A DNA stretch of 45,353 bases from assembly GCA_038233815.1 (NCBI GenBank), contig JBBSVE010000004.1, positions 1 through 45,353 on the forward strand, read 5' to 3'. Positions within the stretch are counted from its first letter, which is position 1. Each line of letters begins with the position of its first letter. Positions 7,978 through 17,078 of the stretch are shown piece after piece. The notes under the pieces are model-generated. The model saw only the letters and a list, made by a program, of their open reading frames with translations, had not been told where the DNA came from and did not search any database. Source of the stretch: JBBSVE01 sp038233815. Lineage in GTDB: Bacteria > Pseudomonadota > Alphaproteobacteria > Rhodobacterales > Rhodobacteraceae. Both the position numbers and the translations under genes were made by a program.

Positions 7978-10104
7978 TCAACCGACGCCGAACGCGTCGA
8001 AAGGCAGGAACCGCACCGGGTCGCCGGGGGCCACCTCGATCGCTCCGTCGGGCAGTTCCACCAGTCCTGTCGCCCACGAGAGGCCCGAGATCCGGCCCGA
8101 GCCTTCGGACGCGAACACCTCCGCCCGCCCCTCCACCATTCGCGCGCGCAGGTATTCGCGCCGCCCCGCCTTCTTGCGCTTGGCGAACCCGGCGGGCACG
8201 AAGAAACCCTCCGCCTCCCGCCAGCCTGCGCCGGCGAGCATCAGGCAGGCGGGCCGCGCGAAGACCAGCGCGCAGACCAGCGCCGCGACCGGATTGCCCG
8301 GCAGTCCGAACACCGGCACGCCGTGCCAGGTGGCGAGCGCCAGCGGCCGCCCCGGCTTCATCGCGATCCGCCAGGAGGAGAGGTTGGCTTCCGCCGCGAG
8401 GAGGCGCGAGACGTGATCCTCGTCCCCCGCCGAGGCACCGCCCGAGGTCAGGATCGCGTCGACGCCGTCCCCACTGACGGTCGCCACATCGAGCATCAGG
8501 CGCAAGGCATCCGCATCGTCGCCGACATGGCCCAGATCGACCGCCTCGCAGCCCCAGCCCGCGACGAGGGCGAGGAGCATGGGCCGGTTCGCGTCATAGA
8601 TCTGATGCGGGGCGGCGTCTCGGGTCACGATCTCGTCCCCCGTCGACAGCACGCCGACGCGGAGCCTGCGCCGCACCGATACGGACCGCACCCCGACCGC
8701 CGCCAGCAAGGCCAGATCCGGGGCGCGCAGGATATGGCCTGCGGAAAGGATCTTTGCACCCGCCACCACATCCTCGCCCGCCGCGCGAGTGTTGGCGCGG
8801 GGCTTTACCGGGCCGTCGAACGCCACCTGAGCGCCGTCGGTGGCGCAATCCTCCTCCAGCACGACGGTATCGACGCCGTCCGGCAGCGCAGCCCCGGTCA
8901 GGATGCGGATCGCCCGGCCTGCCGGAACCCGGTGCGCGAACGGCACCCCCGCCGCCGCCCGCCCGGCGACCAGCGGCAGATGCTGCACCCCGGTCCCCAG
9001 CGCCGCATGCGCAAAGCCGTAGCCGTCCACCGCCGCATTGGCGACCGGCGGATTGGACCGACCCGCCACCACGTCCTCGGCCAGAACCCGTCCGCCAGCG
9101 CGGGAGAGTGCGATCCCCTCCGCCCCGGTCACGACGGCAAGCCCGGACCGGAGCCTGTCCAGCGCCGTGTCCACCGGGATCCACGCGACCCCCTGCGGCA
9201 TCGCAAAACAATCGTCGCGCAGCCGCGGCGGGACGAGAGCCGCGGTCTGCGCCCCCCGTAGCGCCACCGCATCGCCCGCGCCCAGATACCAGCCCTCAAG
9301 GACCGCGCTCGCAGGCAGGGCATCCGTCGCCATCAGGCGGGCGAGCCCGTCGCCGTCCGACAGCCGCAGGAGGGCCTCGGCGAATGCCCGCACCTCGGCC
9401 TCATCGCGCACCATGCCCCGGTCGGTCAGGGCGCGCACCTCAGCGGGGAGGAGGGAGAGATAGGCCTCCGCGATCACCACGGGGGCGTCGCGGATATCCT
9501 CGAACGGCCAGACGGCGACACCTGCACGGCGCAGCCTGTGCAGGACCGGAATGCCGGTCAGCGTCTGCGCGCCGACCGCGCCCGCCCCGGCGAGCTGCCA
9601 GACCGCTTTCGGGCGCGACCCCGCCTGCTGCCCGGCACGCTCCGCCATCCGGTGCTCGTCCAGACCGGGGGGCAGGGCGGGTTTCAGGCGCGGCAGGCCG
9701 GGTGTTCGCTCGCGCCGCCCGTCGCCCCAGAACGGCCCGTCGCCTGTAAAGGCACCGTTCATCTCGGCCGCCACCGCGCGGTAGTTGGTGCCGTTGGCGG
9801 CCGTATCCGTTATCCGGTCCGACAGCCACGCCCACAGCGCCAGCGCCTCGTCGCGGCCCGTCAGCCCCCGGGTGAGGCCCACAGGCGCGCCGAACGCGAA
9901 ATCCGCCGCGATCAGCAGACGCTCCCCCCGGGCGAGGGCCTCGGCCACGATCGCCTCCAGCCGGGTGGCGGCGTCTGTCCGCGTGGCCGGATTCTCCGCG
10001 ATCAGCGACCCTTCGGCAGCGATCCCGAGCCAGATCGAGTCCTTGCCCCGCGTGGGCACGCCCGCGGCCGACCAGTCGACCACCACGACCCGGTCGACCT
10101 TCAC
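7978..10104 (-). CDS. moeA: RNase H-like (DUF429-type) domain fused to molybdopterin molybdenumtransferase MoeA
   Basis: 708 aa, much longer than the roughly 400 aa of MoeA. Residues about 310-700 are MoeA, which inserts molybdate into adenylylated molybdopterin. Its signatures are NAAVDGYGFA, LTGAALPDGVDTVV, STGDEIV, YDANRPM, LTSGGASAGDEDHV and KPGRPLAL...GLPGNPVAAL. Residues 1 to about 300 are a separate module beginning VVVVDWSAAGVP with a later IAADFAFGAP; these Asp-containing strands resemble the RNase H-like fold of DUF429 proteins, an assignment from pattern only. GTG start at 10104, overlapping the mobB stop as GTGA, so translation is probably coupled. It is the last gene of the fdhD-mobA-mobB-moeA set. 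The role of the N-terminal domain is unknown. Confidence 0.9.
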   Translation of the reverse strand: MKVDRVVVVDWSAAGVPTRGKDSIWLGIAAEGSLIAENPATRTDAATRLEAIVAEALARGERLLIAADFAFGAPVGLTRGLTGRDEALALWAWLSDRITDTAANGTNYRAVAAEMNGAFTGDGPFWGDGRRERTPGLPRLKPALPPGLDEHRMAERAGQQAGSRPKAVWQLAGAGAVGAQTLTGIPVLHRLRRAGVAVWPFEDIRDAPVVIAEAYLSLLPAEVRALTDRGMVRDEAEVRAFAEALLRLSDGDGLARLMATDALPASAVLEGWYLGAGDAVALRGAQTAALVPPRLRDDCFAMPQGVAWIPVDTALDRLRSGLAVVTGAEGIALSRAGGRVLAEDVVAGRSNPPVANAAVDGYGFAHAALGTGVQHLPLVAGRAAAGVPFAHRVPAGRAIRILTGAALPDGVDTVVLEEDCATDGAQVAFDGPVKPRANTRAAGEDVVAGAKILSAGHILRAPDLALLAAVGVRSVSVRRRLRVGVLSTGDEIVTRDAAPHQIYDANRPMLLALVAGWGCEAVDLGHVGDDADALRLMLDVATVSGDGVDAILTSGGASAGDEDHVSRLLAAEANLSSWRIAMKPGRPLALATWHGVPVFGLPGNPVAALVCALVFARPACLMLAGAGWREAEGFFVPAGFAKRKKAGRREYLRARMVEGRAEVFASEGSGRISGLSWATGLVELPDGAIEVAPGDPVRFLPFDAFGVG

Positions 10105-10595
10105 AGCCCCACCTCGCGCAGGATGAAACCCGCCACCCCCACGGTGTCGTCAAGATGGAAGAGCGGCACCGCCACCTCCGGCTCTGCGTCCGACGCGACC
10201 GCCCGCACGGTGGCATTGTCCAGCGCGAGGGGCGGTTTGCCGGTCGCGGTCCGGTGCGCCTCCACCTTGGGATGGGGGCCGGACTTGAACCCCTCCACCA
10301 GCACCAGATCGCAGGGATCTAGCCGTGCGACCAGATCCGCGAGCGACGGCTCCCCGTCCCCCCGAAGCTCCGTCATCAGTGCCCAGCGCAGCGGTGTGGA
10401 AAGGATCACTTGCCCCGCCCCCGCCGCCCGGTGCCGGTAGCTGTCGCGCCCGGGGCTGTCCACGTCCGCCGCGTGATGCGCGTGCTTGATGGTGGAGACG
10501 CGCAGCCCCCGCCCGGTCAGATCCGCCACTAGCCGCTCCATCAGCCCGGTCTTGCCCGCATTCTTCCAGCCCGCAATGCCGTAGATCCGGGTCAT
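10101..10595 (-). CDS. mobB: Molybdopterin-guanine dinucleotide biosynthesis adaptor protein MobB
   Basis: 164 aa. A P-loop GTPase with the Walker A motif GWKNAGKTGL at residues about 8-17, then the family segment TIKHAHH and the aspartate-rich DSPGRDSYRHRAAGA. LVEGFKSGPHPKVE matches the MobB signature. It assists MobA in making MGD cofactor. The ATG at 10595 overlaps the mobA stop (ATGA); longer frames would run inside mobA. The stop overlaps the GTG of the moeA fusion. Full-length and ordinary. Confidence 0.93.
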   Translation of the reverse strand: MTRIYGIAGWKNAGKTGLMERLVADLTGRGLRVSTIKHAHHAADVDSPGRDSYRHRAAGAGQVILSTPLRWALMTELRGDGEPSLADLVARLDPCDLVLVEGFKSGPHPKVEAHRTATGKPPLALDNATVRAVASDAEPEVAVPLFHLDDTVGVAGFILREVGL

Positions 10596-11203
10596 GAAGC
10601 CGGGTCCGGCGACGCGGCCATGCCCTCGGCCTGCGCCAGATCCTCCGGCGTGTTGACGTTGAAGAACGGGTCCGACCCGTCGAACGCCGCCACCCCCGCA
10701 CCGTGTCGGTCGGTCCAGAGGACGATCTTGCGCAGCCCCTCCTCCAGCGCCGCGCGCAGGTCGTGGCGCAGCGCCACAGGCCAGAGGCCGAAGGTCGGTT
10801 GCCGCGCCATCCGTCCGTCCCCGTCCGGGCTGGCCGCGAGGCAAAGCCCGGACGCCCCGGCCGAGGCCCGCAGGCGCGCCGCCAGATCGAGCGGGAAGAA
10901 CGGCGTGTCCGCCGCCGCCGTCACGATGGCCTCCGCCCCGATCCCCGCCGCCCAGTCGAGCCCGGCCAGCACGCCCGCGAGCGGTCCCGGATGCCCCGCA
11001 ATGCCGTCGGGCAGCACCGGCAACCCGAACGCCACCCAGCGCGCCGGATCGCCGTTGGCATTGATCGCGAGCGGGTCGCACTGCCCCCCGAGCCGCGCGA
11101 TCACATGGTCGATCAGCCGCTGCTCACCGATCCGCCGCAACCCCTTGTCGCCGCCGCCCATCCGCGTGGCCCGCCCCCCGGCGAGGATGACGCCCGGCAG
11201 CAT
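10592..11203 (-). CDS. mobA: Molybdenum cofactor guanylyltransferase MobA
   Basis: 203 aa. Transfers GMP from GTP to Mo-molybdopterin to form MGD, the cofactor form used by FdsA. The nucleotidyltransferase signature LAGGRATRMGGGDKGL lies at residues about 8-23, with the metal-binding Asp in VTAAADTPFFP, PLAGVLAGLDWA, and NVNTPEDLAQAE near the C-terminus. I prefer the ATG at 11203, which overlaps the fdhD stop as TGATG; a GTG one codon earlier (11206) is the alternative. It overlaps mobB by 4 bp. Confidence 0.93.
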   Translation of the reverse strand: MLPGVILAGGRATRMGGGDKGLRRIGEQRLIDHVIARLGGQCDPLAINANGDPARWVAFGLPVLPDGIAGHPGPLAGVLAGLDWAAGIGAEAIVTAAADTPFFPLDLAARLRASAGASGLCLAASPDGDGRMARQPTFGLWPVALRHDLRAALEEGLRKIVLWTDRHGAGVAAFDGSDPFFNVNTPEDLAQAEGMAASPDPAS

Positions 11204-12096
11204 CACTGTGCACCCTTGCGTTGGTGCCGCTGCTCCTCCGCCCCGCCGGAGGGGGCTGCGTCGCGCACCAGCCGCTCCTCCCCCGACAGGCAGACGAACC
11301 GCTCGCCGCGCATCCGGCCGATCAGCGTCAGCCCGACCTGCCGCGCGATCTCCACCCCCCAGGCGGTGAAACCGGACCGGGACGCCAGCACCGGGATGCC
11401 CATGAGGGCGGTCTTGATGACCATTTCCGACGTCAGCCGTCCGGTGGTGTAGAGGAGCTTGTCGCCCGCGGGCATGTCGTGGCGGAACATGAAGCCCGCG
11501 ATCTTGTCGACCGCGTTATGGCGGCCCACATCCTCCATGTAGACCAGCGGCCGGTCGCCTTCGCAGAGCACCGTGCCATGGATCGCGCCGGCCTCCAGAT
11601 AGAGCGACGGCATCGTGTTGATCGCGCGCGCCAGTGCGTAAAGCGCGCTCGTCTTCACGGTGGAGGCGGGCAGCTGGAGCCCCTCCAGCCCCTCCATCAC
11701 GTCGCCGAAGACGGTTCCCACCGCGCAGCCCGAGGTGCGGGTCTTCTTCTTCAGCTTCTCCTCGTAGGAGGTGCGCCGTTCGGTCCGCACCACGACCGTC
11801 TCCACCTCCGCATCGAAATCCACCGCCGTCACCACGTCATCGGCGCGCAGCATCCCCTGATTGCGCAGGAACCCGAGCGCCAGATAATCCGGGTGATCCC
11901 CGATGGTCATCGCGGTCACGATCTCCTGCGCGTTGAGGTAGATCGTGAGCGGGCGTTCCTCGACCACCCGCATCGCGACCTCCGCCCCGGTCTGGTCGCG
12001 TCCCGTCACCGCCCGCGTCAGGCGCGGGTCGGACGGGTCGGGGAGCAGGGGCATACGGGGCATCATGGCGGCGCTTTCGGGCAGGGCAGGCCGCAT
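11203..12096 (-). CDS. fdhD: Formate dehydrogenase accessory sulfurtransferase FdhD (FdsC-like)
   Basis: About 297 aa. FdhD proteins bind the bis-MGD cofactor and sulfurate it before insertion into formate dehydrogenase. Family features are EERPLTIYLN, TIGDHPDYLALGFL, YMEDVGRHNAVDKIAGF, YTTGRLTSEMVIKTA and MGIPVLASRSGFTAWGVEIA. The mobile-loop motif reads TSGCAVGT, with a single cysteine rather than a CxxC pair, as in some Rhodobacter-type homologues. Start unclear: ATG at 12096, 12066, 12063 or 12054 are all in frame with no good ribosome site; a TTG at 12123 is also possible. It follows the hydratase/dehydrogenase gene by about 42 bp and overlaps mobA, placing cofactor maturation downstream of the hut block. 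Confidence 0.92.
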   Translation of the reverse strand: MRPALPESAAMMPRMPLLPDPSDPRLTRAVTGRDQTGAEVAMRVVEERPLTIYLNAQEIVTAMTIGDHPDYLALGFLRNQGMLRADDVVTAVDFDAEVETVVVRTERRTSYEEKLKKKTRTSGCAVGTVFGDVMEGLEGLQLPASTVKTSALYALARAINTMPSLYLEAGAIHGTVLCEGDRPLVYMEDVGRHNAVDKIAGFMFRHDMPAGDKLLYTTGRLTSEMVIKTALMGIPVLASRSGFTAWGVEIARQVGLTLIGRMRGERFVCLSGEERLVRDAAPSGGAEEQRHQRKGAQ

Positions 12097-12138
12097 CTTG
12101 GAGGCCGGACCGCCGGCGCGCAAGGGCCGGCCGGTTCG

Positions 12139-14121
12139 TCAGTGCCCCGGTGCCGCGCCCGCCATGAACATCGGCCCGCCCCGGAAGCGGGGGAAGCCGT
12201 AGCCGAGGATCATCGCCACGTCGATGTCAGCGGGCGCGAGGGCCACACCTTCGTCCAGCACCGCGCGCGCCTCCGCGGTCATGCGCGCCACGATCCTGTC
12301 CATCACCATCGCTTCGGTGAAGGCCCGCTGCGGTCGCCCGGCACGGGCACGCTCCGCCGCGATGATCCCCGCCACGACGGGGGAGGCGACGCCCGCCTGT
12401 CCGCCGTCGGGATAGTCATACCAGCCCGCCCCGGTCTTGCGCCCGAAACGCCCCTGTTCGCACAGCCGGTCGGGGATGGCGGAGGCGCGGGCCGCGTCCG
12501 GGCGCTCCAGAACCTGCCGCTTGCGCATCGCCCACGAGATGTCGAGCCCGGCCAGATCCTGCACCGCATAGATGCCCATCGCAAAGCCGAAATTGCGCAT
12601 CGCGCCGTCCACGATCCGGGGCGAGGCGCCCTCCTCCAGCATCACGTCGCAGTCGCGGCGGTAGGCCGACATGATCCGGTTGCCGATGAAGCCGTCGCAG
12701 ACCCGCGCGAAGATCGCGGTCTTGCGCAACCGCTTCGTCAGCGCGAGCCCGGTCGCCAGCGCCTCCGGCGAGGCCCCGTCCGGCATCACGATCTCCACCA
12801 GCTTCATGATGTGGGCGGGGGAGAAGAAGTGCAGCCCGATCACGCGCGAGGGGTCCCGCACGGTGGCGGCGATGGCGCCCACATCAAGATAGGAGGTGTT
12901 GGAGACCAGCACCGCATCGTCCCGCATTACCCGGTCGAATGCCTCGAAAACCGCGCGCTTGGCGTCCATATCCTCGAATACCGCCTCGATGGCGAGGTCG
13001 CAGTCGGCCACGTCATCGTAGAGCGCGGTGGTGCGGAAGCGGGCGGAGATGGCGGCATGAGCCTCCGGCGTGACGACGCCGCGCTTGAGGCTTTGTGCAA
13101 GGATCGCCGTCACCCGGTCGTGGGCGGCCGTGGCGGCGCCTGCATCCCGCTCCACGATGATCGCGCCGAGCCCGGCCAGCAGGATGGCGGCCGCGATCCC
13201 CGCCCCCATGGTGCCGCCGCCGACGATGGCGATGCGCGCTATGGGGCGGGCCGTGGCACGCGTCACGGCATCGGGCACGGCGGTCCCGCGTTCGGCAAAG
13301 AACACATGCCGCAGCGCCGCCGCCTGATCGCTGTCCCGCAGGGCGAGGAACCGCCGCCGCTCCCCCGCCAGTGCCTCCGCCGGGTCGAGCAAGATCCCGT
13401 CCCGCACCGCGTCGAGCGCCGCCGGGGGGGAGGCCTGCCCGCGTGCCTTGGCGACGATGCCGTGCCGTGCGCTGTCCCAAAAGGCATCTGGCGGCGTGTC
13501 GCGGGGCGGGCGCTCCGACAGCGGCGCGGGTTTGGGCGCCCCGGCGAGCCGCGCCGCATGGGCCATCGCTTCGGTCACCGGATCGCCGTCGGCCACGGCG
13601 TCGATCAGGCCCAGCCGCAAGGCCTCCTCCGCGCCGATAGGTTTGCCCTCGCTGACCAGCCGGACCGCCTCCGCCGCCGCCAGCAGCCGGGTCAGGCGCA
13701 CGGTTCCCCCGGCCCCCGGAATGATCCCGAGCCCGACCTCCGGAAACCCCAGCCGCGTGCCCGGCGCGGCGACCCGCGCGGAGCAGCCGAGCGCCAGTTC
13801 CAGCCCGCCGCCGAGCACCGATCCATGCAGCGCCGCGACCCACGGCAGGCGCGACGCCTCCAGCCCGAGGATGACGTCGGGCAGATGCGGCGGCACGGGG
13901 GGCTTGCCGAACTCCGCGATGTCGGCACCCGCGACGAAGGTCCGGCCCGCGCAGGTCAACACGCCCGCATCCACTGGTGCTGCGCAAGCAGCCTCCACCG
14001 CCCGCACGATCCCGTCCCGGACGGCGGCAGAGACGGCGTTCACCGGCGGGTTGTCGATCGTCACGACCGCGACCCTGCCCACGATCTCCAGCCGCACCGT
14101 TCCGTCGCCGAATGTTGTCAT
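12139..14121 (-). CDS. Enoyl-CoA hydratase / 3-hydroxyacyl-CoA dehydrogenase fusion (FadB/FadJ type)
   Basis: 660 aa. The N-terminal crotonase domain (about 1-200) has the oxyanion-hole segments FVAGADIAEF and HGSVLGGGLELAL and the catalytic-region GFPEVGLGIIPGAGGT. The C-terminal NAD-binding domain starts at about 295 (IVGGGTMGAGIAAAIL), followed by the dehydrogenase signature VSNTSYLDV...GLHFFSPAHIMKLVEIV and a C-terminal domain with FGFAMGIYAVQDLAGLDI. It carries out the hydration and oxidation steps of beta-oxidation. It is paired with the thiolase 28 bp upstream; the two could serve fatty-acid or aromatic (phenylacetate-like) CoA-ester breakdown, which the sequence does not decide. Confidence 0.92.
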   Translation of the reverse strand: MTTFGDGTVRLEIVGRVAVVTIDNPPVNAVSAAVRDGIVRAVEAACAAPVDAGVLTCAGRTFVAGADIAEFGKPPVPPHLPDVILGLEASRLPWVAALHGSVLGGGLELALGCSARVAAPGTRLGFPEVGLGIIPGAGGTVRLTRLLAAAEAVRLVSEGKPIGAEEALRLGLIDAVADGDPVTEAMAHAARLAGAPKPAPLSERPPRDTPPDAFWDSARHGIVAKARGQASPPAALDAVRDGILLDPAEALAGERRRFLALRDSDQAAALRHVFFAERGTAVPDAVTRATARPIARIAIVGGGTMGAGIAAAILLAGLGAIIVERDAGAATAAHDRVTAILAQSLKRGVVTPEAHAAISARFRTTALYDDVADCDLAIEAVFEDMDAKRAVFEAFDRVMRDDAVLVSNTSYLDVGAIAATVRDPSRVIGLHFFSPAHIMKLVEIVMPDGASPEALATGLALTKRLRKTAIFARVCDGFIGNRIMSAYRRDCDVMLEEGASPRIVDGAMRNFGFAMGIYAVQDLAGLDISWAMRKRQVLERPDAARASAIPDRLCEQGRFGRKTGAGWYDYPDGGQAGVASPVVAGIIAAERARAGRPQRAFTEAMVMDRIVARMTAEARAVLDEGVALAPADIDVAMILGYGFPRFRGGPMFMAGAAPGH

Positions 14122-14149
14122 GCCGGTCTCCTTCTCAATGGTGCCACCA

Positions 14150-15352
14150 TCAGGGGCGTTCGAGCAGCATCGCGATGCCCTGACCCACGCCGATGCACAT
14201 GGTGCAGATCGCGGTCCCCAGACCCTGCGCCTCCATCTCCACCGACGCGGTGAGCGCCAGACGCGCCCCCGACATGCCGAGCGGATGGCCCAGCGCGATC
14301 GCGCCGCCGTTCGGATTGACGTGGGGCGCGTCGTCCGGCAGGCCCAGACCGCGCAGCACCGCCAGCGCCTGCGAGGCGAAGGCCTCGTTCAGCTCAATAA
14401 GGTCGATGGACGACAGGTCGCGGCCAGTCCGGGCCAGAAGCTTTTGCACCGCGGGCAGCGGCCCGATCCCCATGATCCGCGGCGCGACCCCGGCGACGCA
14501 GGTGGCCACGATCCGCGCGCGGGGCGTCAGGCCGTGACGGCGCACCGCATCCTCCGAGGCCACGAACAGCGCCGCCGCCCCGTCGTTGACGCCCGAGGCA
14601 TTGCCCGCCGTGACCGACCCCCCGTCCCGGAAGGGCGTCCCGAGCGCGGCCAGCCCTGCCAGACTGGTGGCGCGTGGATATTCGTCCCGCGTGACGGCGA
14701 CGGGATCGCCTTTGCGCTGCGGCACGCGGACCGGCGTGATCTCGTGCGCCATCCGGCCACTCTCGATGGCCCGCATCGCGCGGTCCTGCGAGCGGAGCGC
14801 GAAGGCATCCTGATCAGCGCGCGAGACGGCGAAGTCAGCCGCGACATTCTCCGCCGTCTCGGGCATCGCCTCTGTGCCGTAGGCGCGCGCAAGCGCCGGG
14901 TTCACGAAGCGCCAGCCGATGGTGGTGTCATAGACTTTTGCCTGACGCGAAAATGCGCTGGCGGCCTTGGGCATCACGAAGGGCGCGCGCGACATAGACT
15001 CGACCCCGCCGGCGAGGATCAGGTCCGCCTCGCCGCAACGCACCGCCCGCGCGGCCATCCCCACGGCATCGAGCCCCGAGCCGCAGAGCCGGTTCACCGT
15101 GACGCCCGGCACCGCCTCCGGCAGGCCCGCGATCAGGGCCGCCATCCGGGCGACGTTGCGGTTGTCCTCCCCGGCCTGATTGGCGCAGCCCATGATGCAG
15201 TCGTCGATGGCACCGGGATCGAGGTCCGGCAGTCCCGCCACCAGATCGCGGATCACGCCCGCCAGCAGATCGTCGGGCCGCACCGCTGACAAGGCACCGC
15301 CATAACGCCCGATCGGCGTCCGCAGGCCCTCGCACAGAAACGCATGGCGCAT
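14150..15352 (-). CDS. pcaF: 3-oxoadipyl-CoA / acetyl-CoA C-acyltransferase (thiolase)
   Basis: 400 aa. A type II thiolase with nucleophile Cys in VNRLCGSGLDAVG, GGVESMSRAPFVM, the GHPLGMSGARLAL histidine loop, and the second cysteine in CTMCIGVGQG. The N-terminus (CEGLRTPIGRYGGALS, CANQAGEDNRNVARMA) and DTTIGWRFVNP closely resemble PcaF/PaaJ 3-oxoadipyl-CoA thiolases, which release acetyl-CoA and succinyl-CoA. A general acetyl-CoA acyltransferase role is possible because no other pca or paa genes are visible. ATG at 15352 behind GGGAAG. It lies 33 bp after hutU and 28 bp before the hydratase/dehydrogenase gene. Confidence 0.85.
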   Translation of the reverse strand: MRHAFLCEGLRTPIGRYGGALSAVRPDDLLAGVIRDLVAGLPDLDPGAIDDCIMGCANQAGEDNRNVARMAALIAGLPEAVPGVTVNRLCGSGLDAVGMAARAVRCGEADLILAGGVESMSRAPFVMPKAASAFSRQAKVYDTTIGWRFVNPALARAYGTEAMPETAENVAADFAVSRADQDAFALRSQDRAMRAIESGRMAHEITPVRVPQRKGDPVAVTRDEYPRATSLAGLAALGTPFRDGGSVTAGNASGVNDGAAALFVASEDAVRRHGLTPRARIVATCVAGVAPRIMGIGPLPAVQKLLARTGRDLSSIDLIELNEAFASQALAVLRGLGLPDDAPHVNPNGGAIALGHPLGMSGARLALTASVEMEAQGLGTAICTMCIGVGQGIAMLLERP

Positions 15353-15385
15353 CGGTCACTTCCCTTTCCGTATGGTGGGCGCCCC

Positions 15386-17065
15386 TCAGCCGAGGATCGT
15401 CGGCAGCCGAAGCCCATGTTCGCGCGCACACTCCACCGCCGTCTCGTAGCCCGCATCCGCATGGCGCCACACACCCGAGGCCGGATCGTTCCAGAGCACG
15501 CGTTCGATCCGTGCTGCCGCCTCGTCGGTGCCGTCCGCCACGATCACCACGCCCGCGTGCTGCGAAAACCCCATCCCCACGCCGCCGCCGTGATGGATCG
15601 ACACCCAGGTCGCCCCGCTCGCCGTGTTCACCAGCGCGTTCAGGAGCGGCCAGTCCGACACCGCGTCGGAGCCGTCGCGCATGCTCTCGGTTTCCCGGTT
15701 GGGGCTGGCGACCGAGCCTGCATCCAGATGGTCGCGCCCGATCACGATGGGCGCTTTCAGTTCGCCGGACTTCACCATGTCGTTGAACATCAGCCCCGCC
15801 CGGTGCCGGTCGCCCAAGCCGATCCAGCAGATCCGCGCGGGCAGGCCCTGAAACGCGATCCGGTCGGCCGCCATGTCGAGCCAGCGGTGAAGGTGATCGT
15901 TTTCCGGAAACAACCGCTTCATCGCGGCGTCGGTGGCATGGATGTCGGCCGGATCACCCGACAGCGCCACCCAGCGGAACGGACCGATTCCGCGGCAAAA
16001 GAGCGGGCGGATATAGGCGGGCACGAAGCCGGGGAAGGCAAACGCATTCTCCAGCCCCTCGTCCTGCGCCACCTGCCGGATGTTGTTGCCGTAATCGAGC
16101 GTCGGCACGCCCGCGTTCCAGAAATCGACCATCGCGGCCACATGGGTCTTCATGCTGGCCCGCGCGGCCGCCTCCACCGCCTTGGGATCGCTCTCGCGCG
16201 TGGCCTTCGCATGCTCCACCGTCCAGCCCTGCGGCAGATAGCCGTTGAGCGGATCGTGAGCGGAGGTCTGGTCGGTCACGATGTCGGGGCGCGGGCCGCC
16301 ATTCTTCATCCGCGCGACCAGCTCCGGGAACACGTCGGCGGCGTTGCCGAGCAGGCCCACCGACTTCGCCTCGCCCGCCGCCGTCCAGTCCGCGATCAGC
16401 GCCAGCGCCTCATCCAGCGTCCGCGCCTTCGCATCGACATACCGGGTGCGGAGGCGAAAATCGATCCGGCTCTCGTCGCATTCCACCGCGAGACAGCAGG
16501 CCCCCGCCATCACGGCGGCCAAGGGTTGCGCCCCGCCCATACCGCCGAGGCCCGCCGTCAGGATCCAGCGGCCCTTGAGCGAGCCTTCGTAGTGCTGCCG
16601 TCCGGCCTCAGCAAAGGTCTCATATGTCCCCTGCACGATGCCTTGCGTGCCGATGTAGATCCAGGACCCGGCGGTCATTTGGCCATACATCATCAGACCC
16701 TTGCGATCCAATTCGTTGAAATGGTCCCACGTCGCCCAGTGCGGCACGAGGTTGGAGTTCGCAATCAGAACGCGCGGCGCATCGCGGTGGGTCTTGACCA
16801 CCGCCACGGGCCGCCCGGACTGGACCACCAGCGTCTCGTCGGCTTCCAGATCCTTAAGCGCCGCCACGATCCGGTCGAAATCGCCCCAGCTGCGCGCCGC
16901 CCGGCCGATGCCGCCATAGACCACCAGCTCATGCGGGTTCTCGGCCACGTCGGGGTGCAGGTTGTTCATCAGCATCCGCATCGCGGCCTCGGCCTGCCAG
17001 TTTTTCGCGGTGATCTCCGTCCCCGTTGCGGGATAAATGTCGCGGGTGTTCTTGCGGTCGAGCAT
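15386..17065 (-). CDS. hutU: Urocanate hydratase
   Basis: 559 aa. Second step of histidine degradation: urocanate + H2O -> 4-imidazolone-5-propanoate, with tightly bound NAD+ as electrophile. The sequence is typical throughout: NNLHPDVAENPHELVVYGGIG, QSGRPVAV, GGMGGAQPLA, LLGNAADVFPEL, TDQTSAHDPLNGYLP and the C-terminal SIHHGGGVGMGFSQHAG. ATG at 17065 with AAAGGGGGA upstream; the frame extends further into hutH but the homology starts here. It lies 13 bp after hutH. Confidence 0.97.
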   Translation of the reverse strand: MLDRKNTRDIYPATGTEITAKNWQAEAAMRMLMNNLHPDVAENPHELVVYGGIGRAARSWGDFDRIVAALKDLEADETLVVQSGRPVAVVKTHRDAPRVLIANSNLVPHWATWDHFNELDRKGLMMYGQMTAGSWIYIGTQGIVQGTYETFAEAGRQHYEGSLKGRWILTAGLGGMGGAQPLAAVMAGACCLAVECDESRIDFRLRTRYVDAKARTLDEALALIADWTAAGEAKSVGLLGNAADVFPELVARMKNGGPRPDIVTDQTSAHDPLNGYLPQGWTVEHAKATRESDPKAVEAAARASMKTHVAAMVDFWNAGVPTLDYGNNIRQVAQDEGLENAFAFPGFVPAYIRPLFCRGIGPFRWVALSGDPADIHATDAAMKRLFPENDHLHRWLDMAADRIAFQGLPARICWIGLGDRHRAGLMFNDMVKSGELKAPIVIGRDHLDAGSVASPNRETESMRDGSDAVSDWPLLNALVNTASGATWVSIHHGGGVGMGFSQHAGVVIVADGTDEAAARIERVLWNDPASGVWRHADAGYETAVECAREHGLRLPTILG

Positions 17066-17078
17066 GGTCGTTCCCCCT

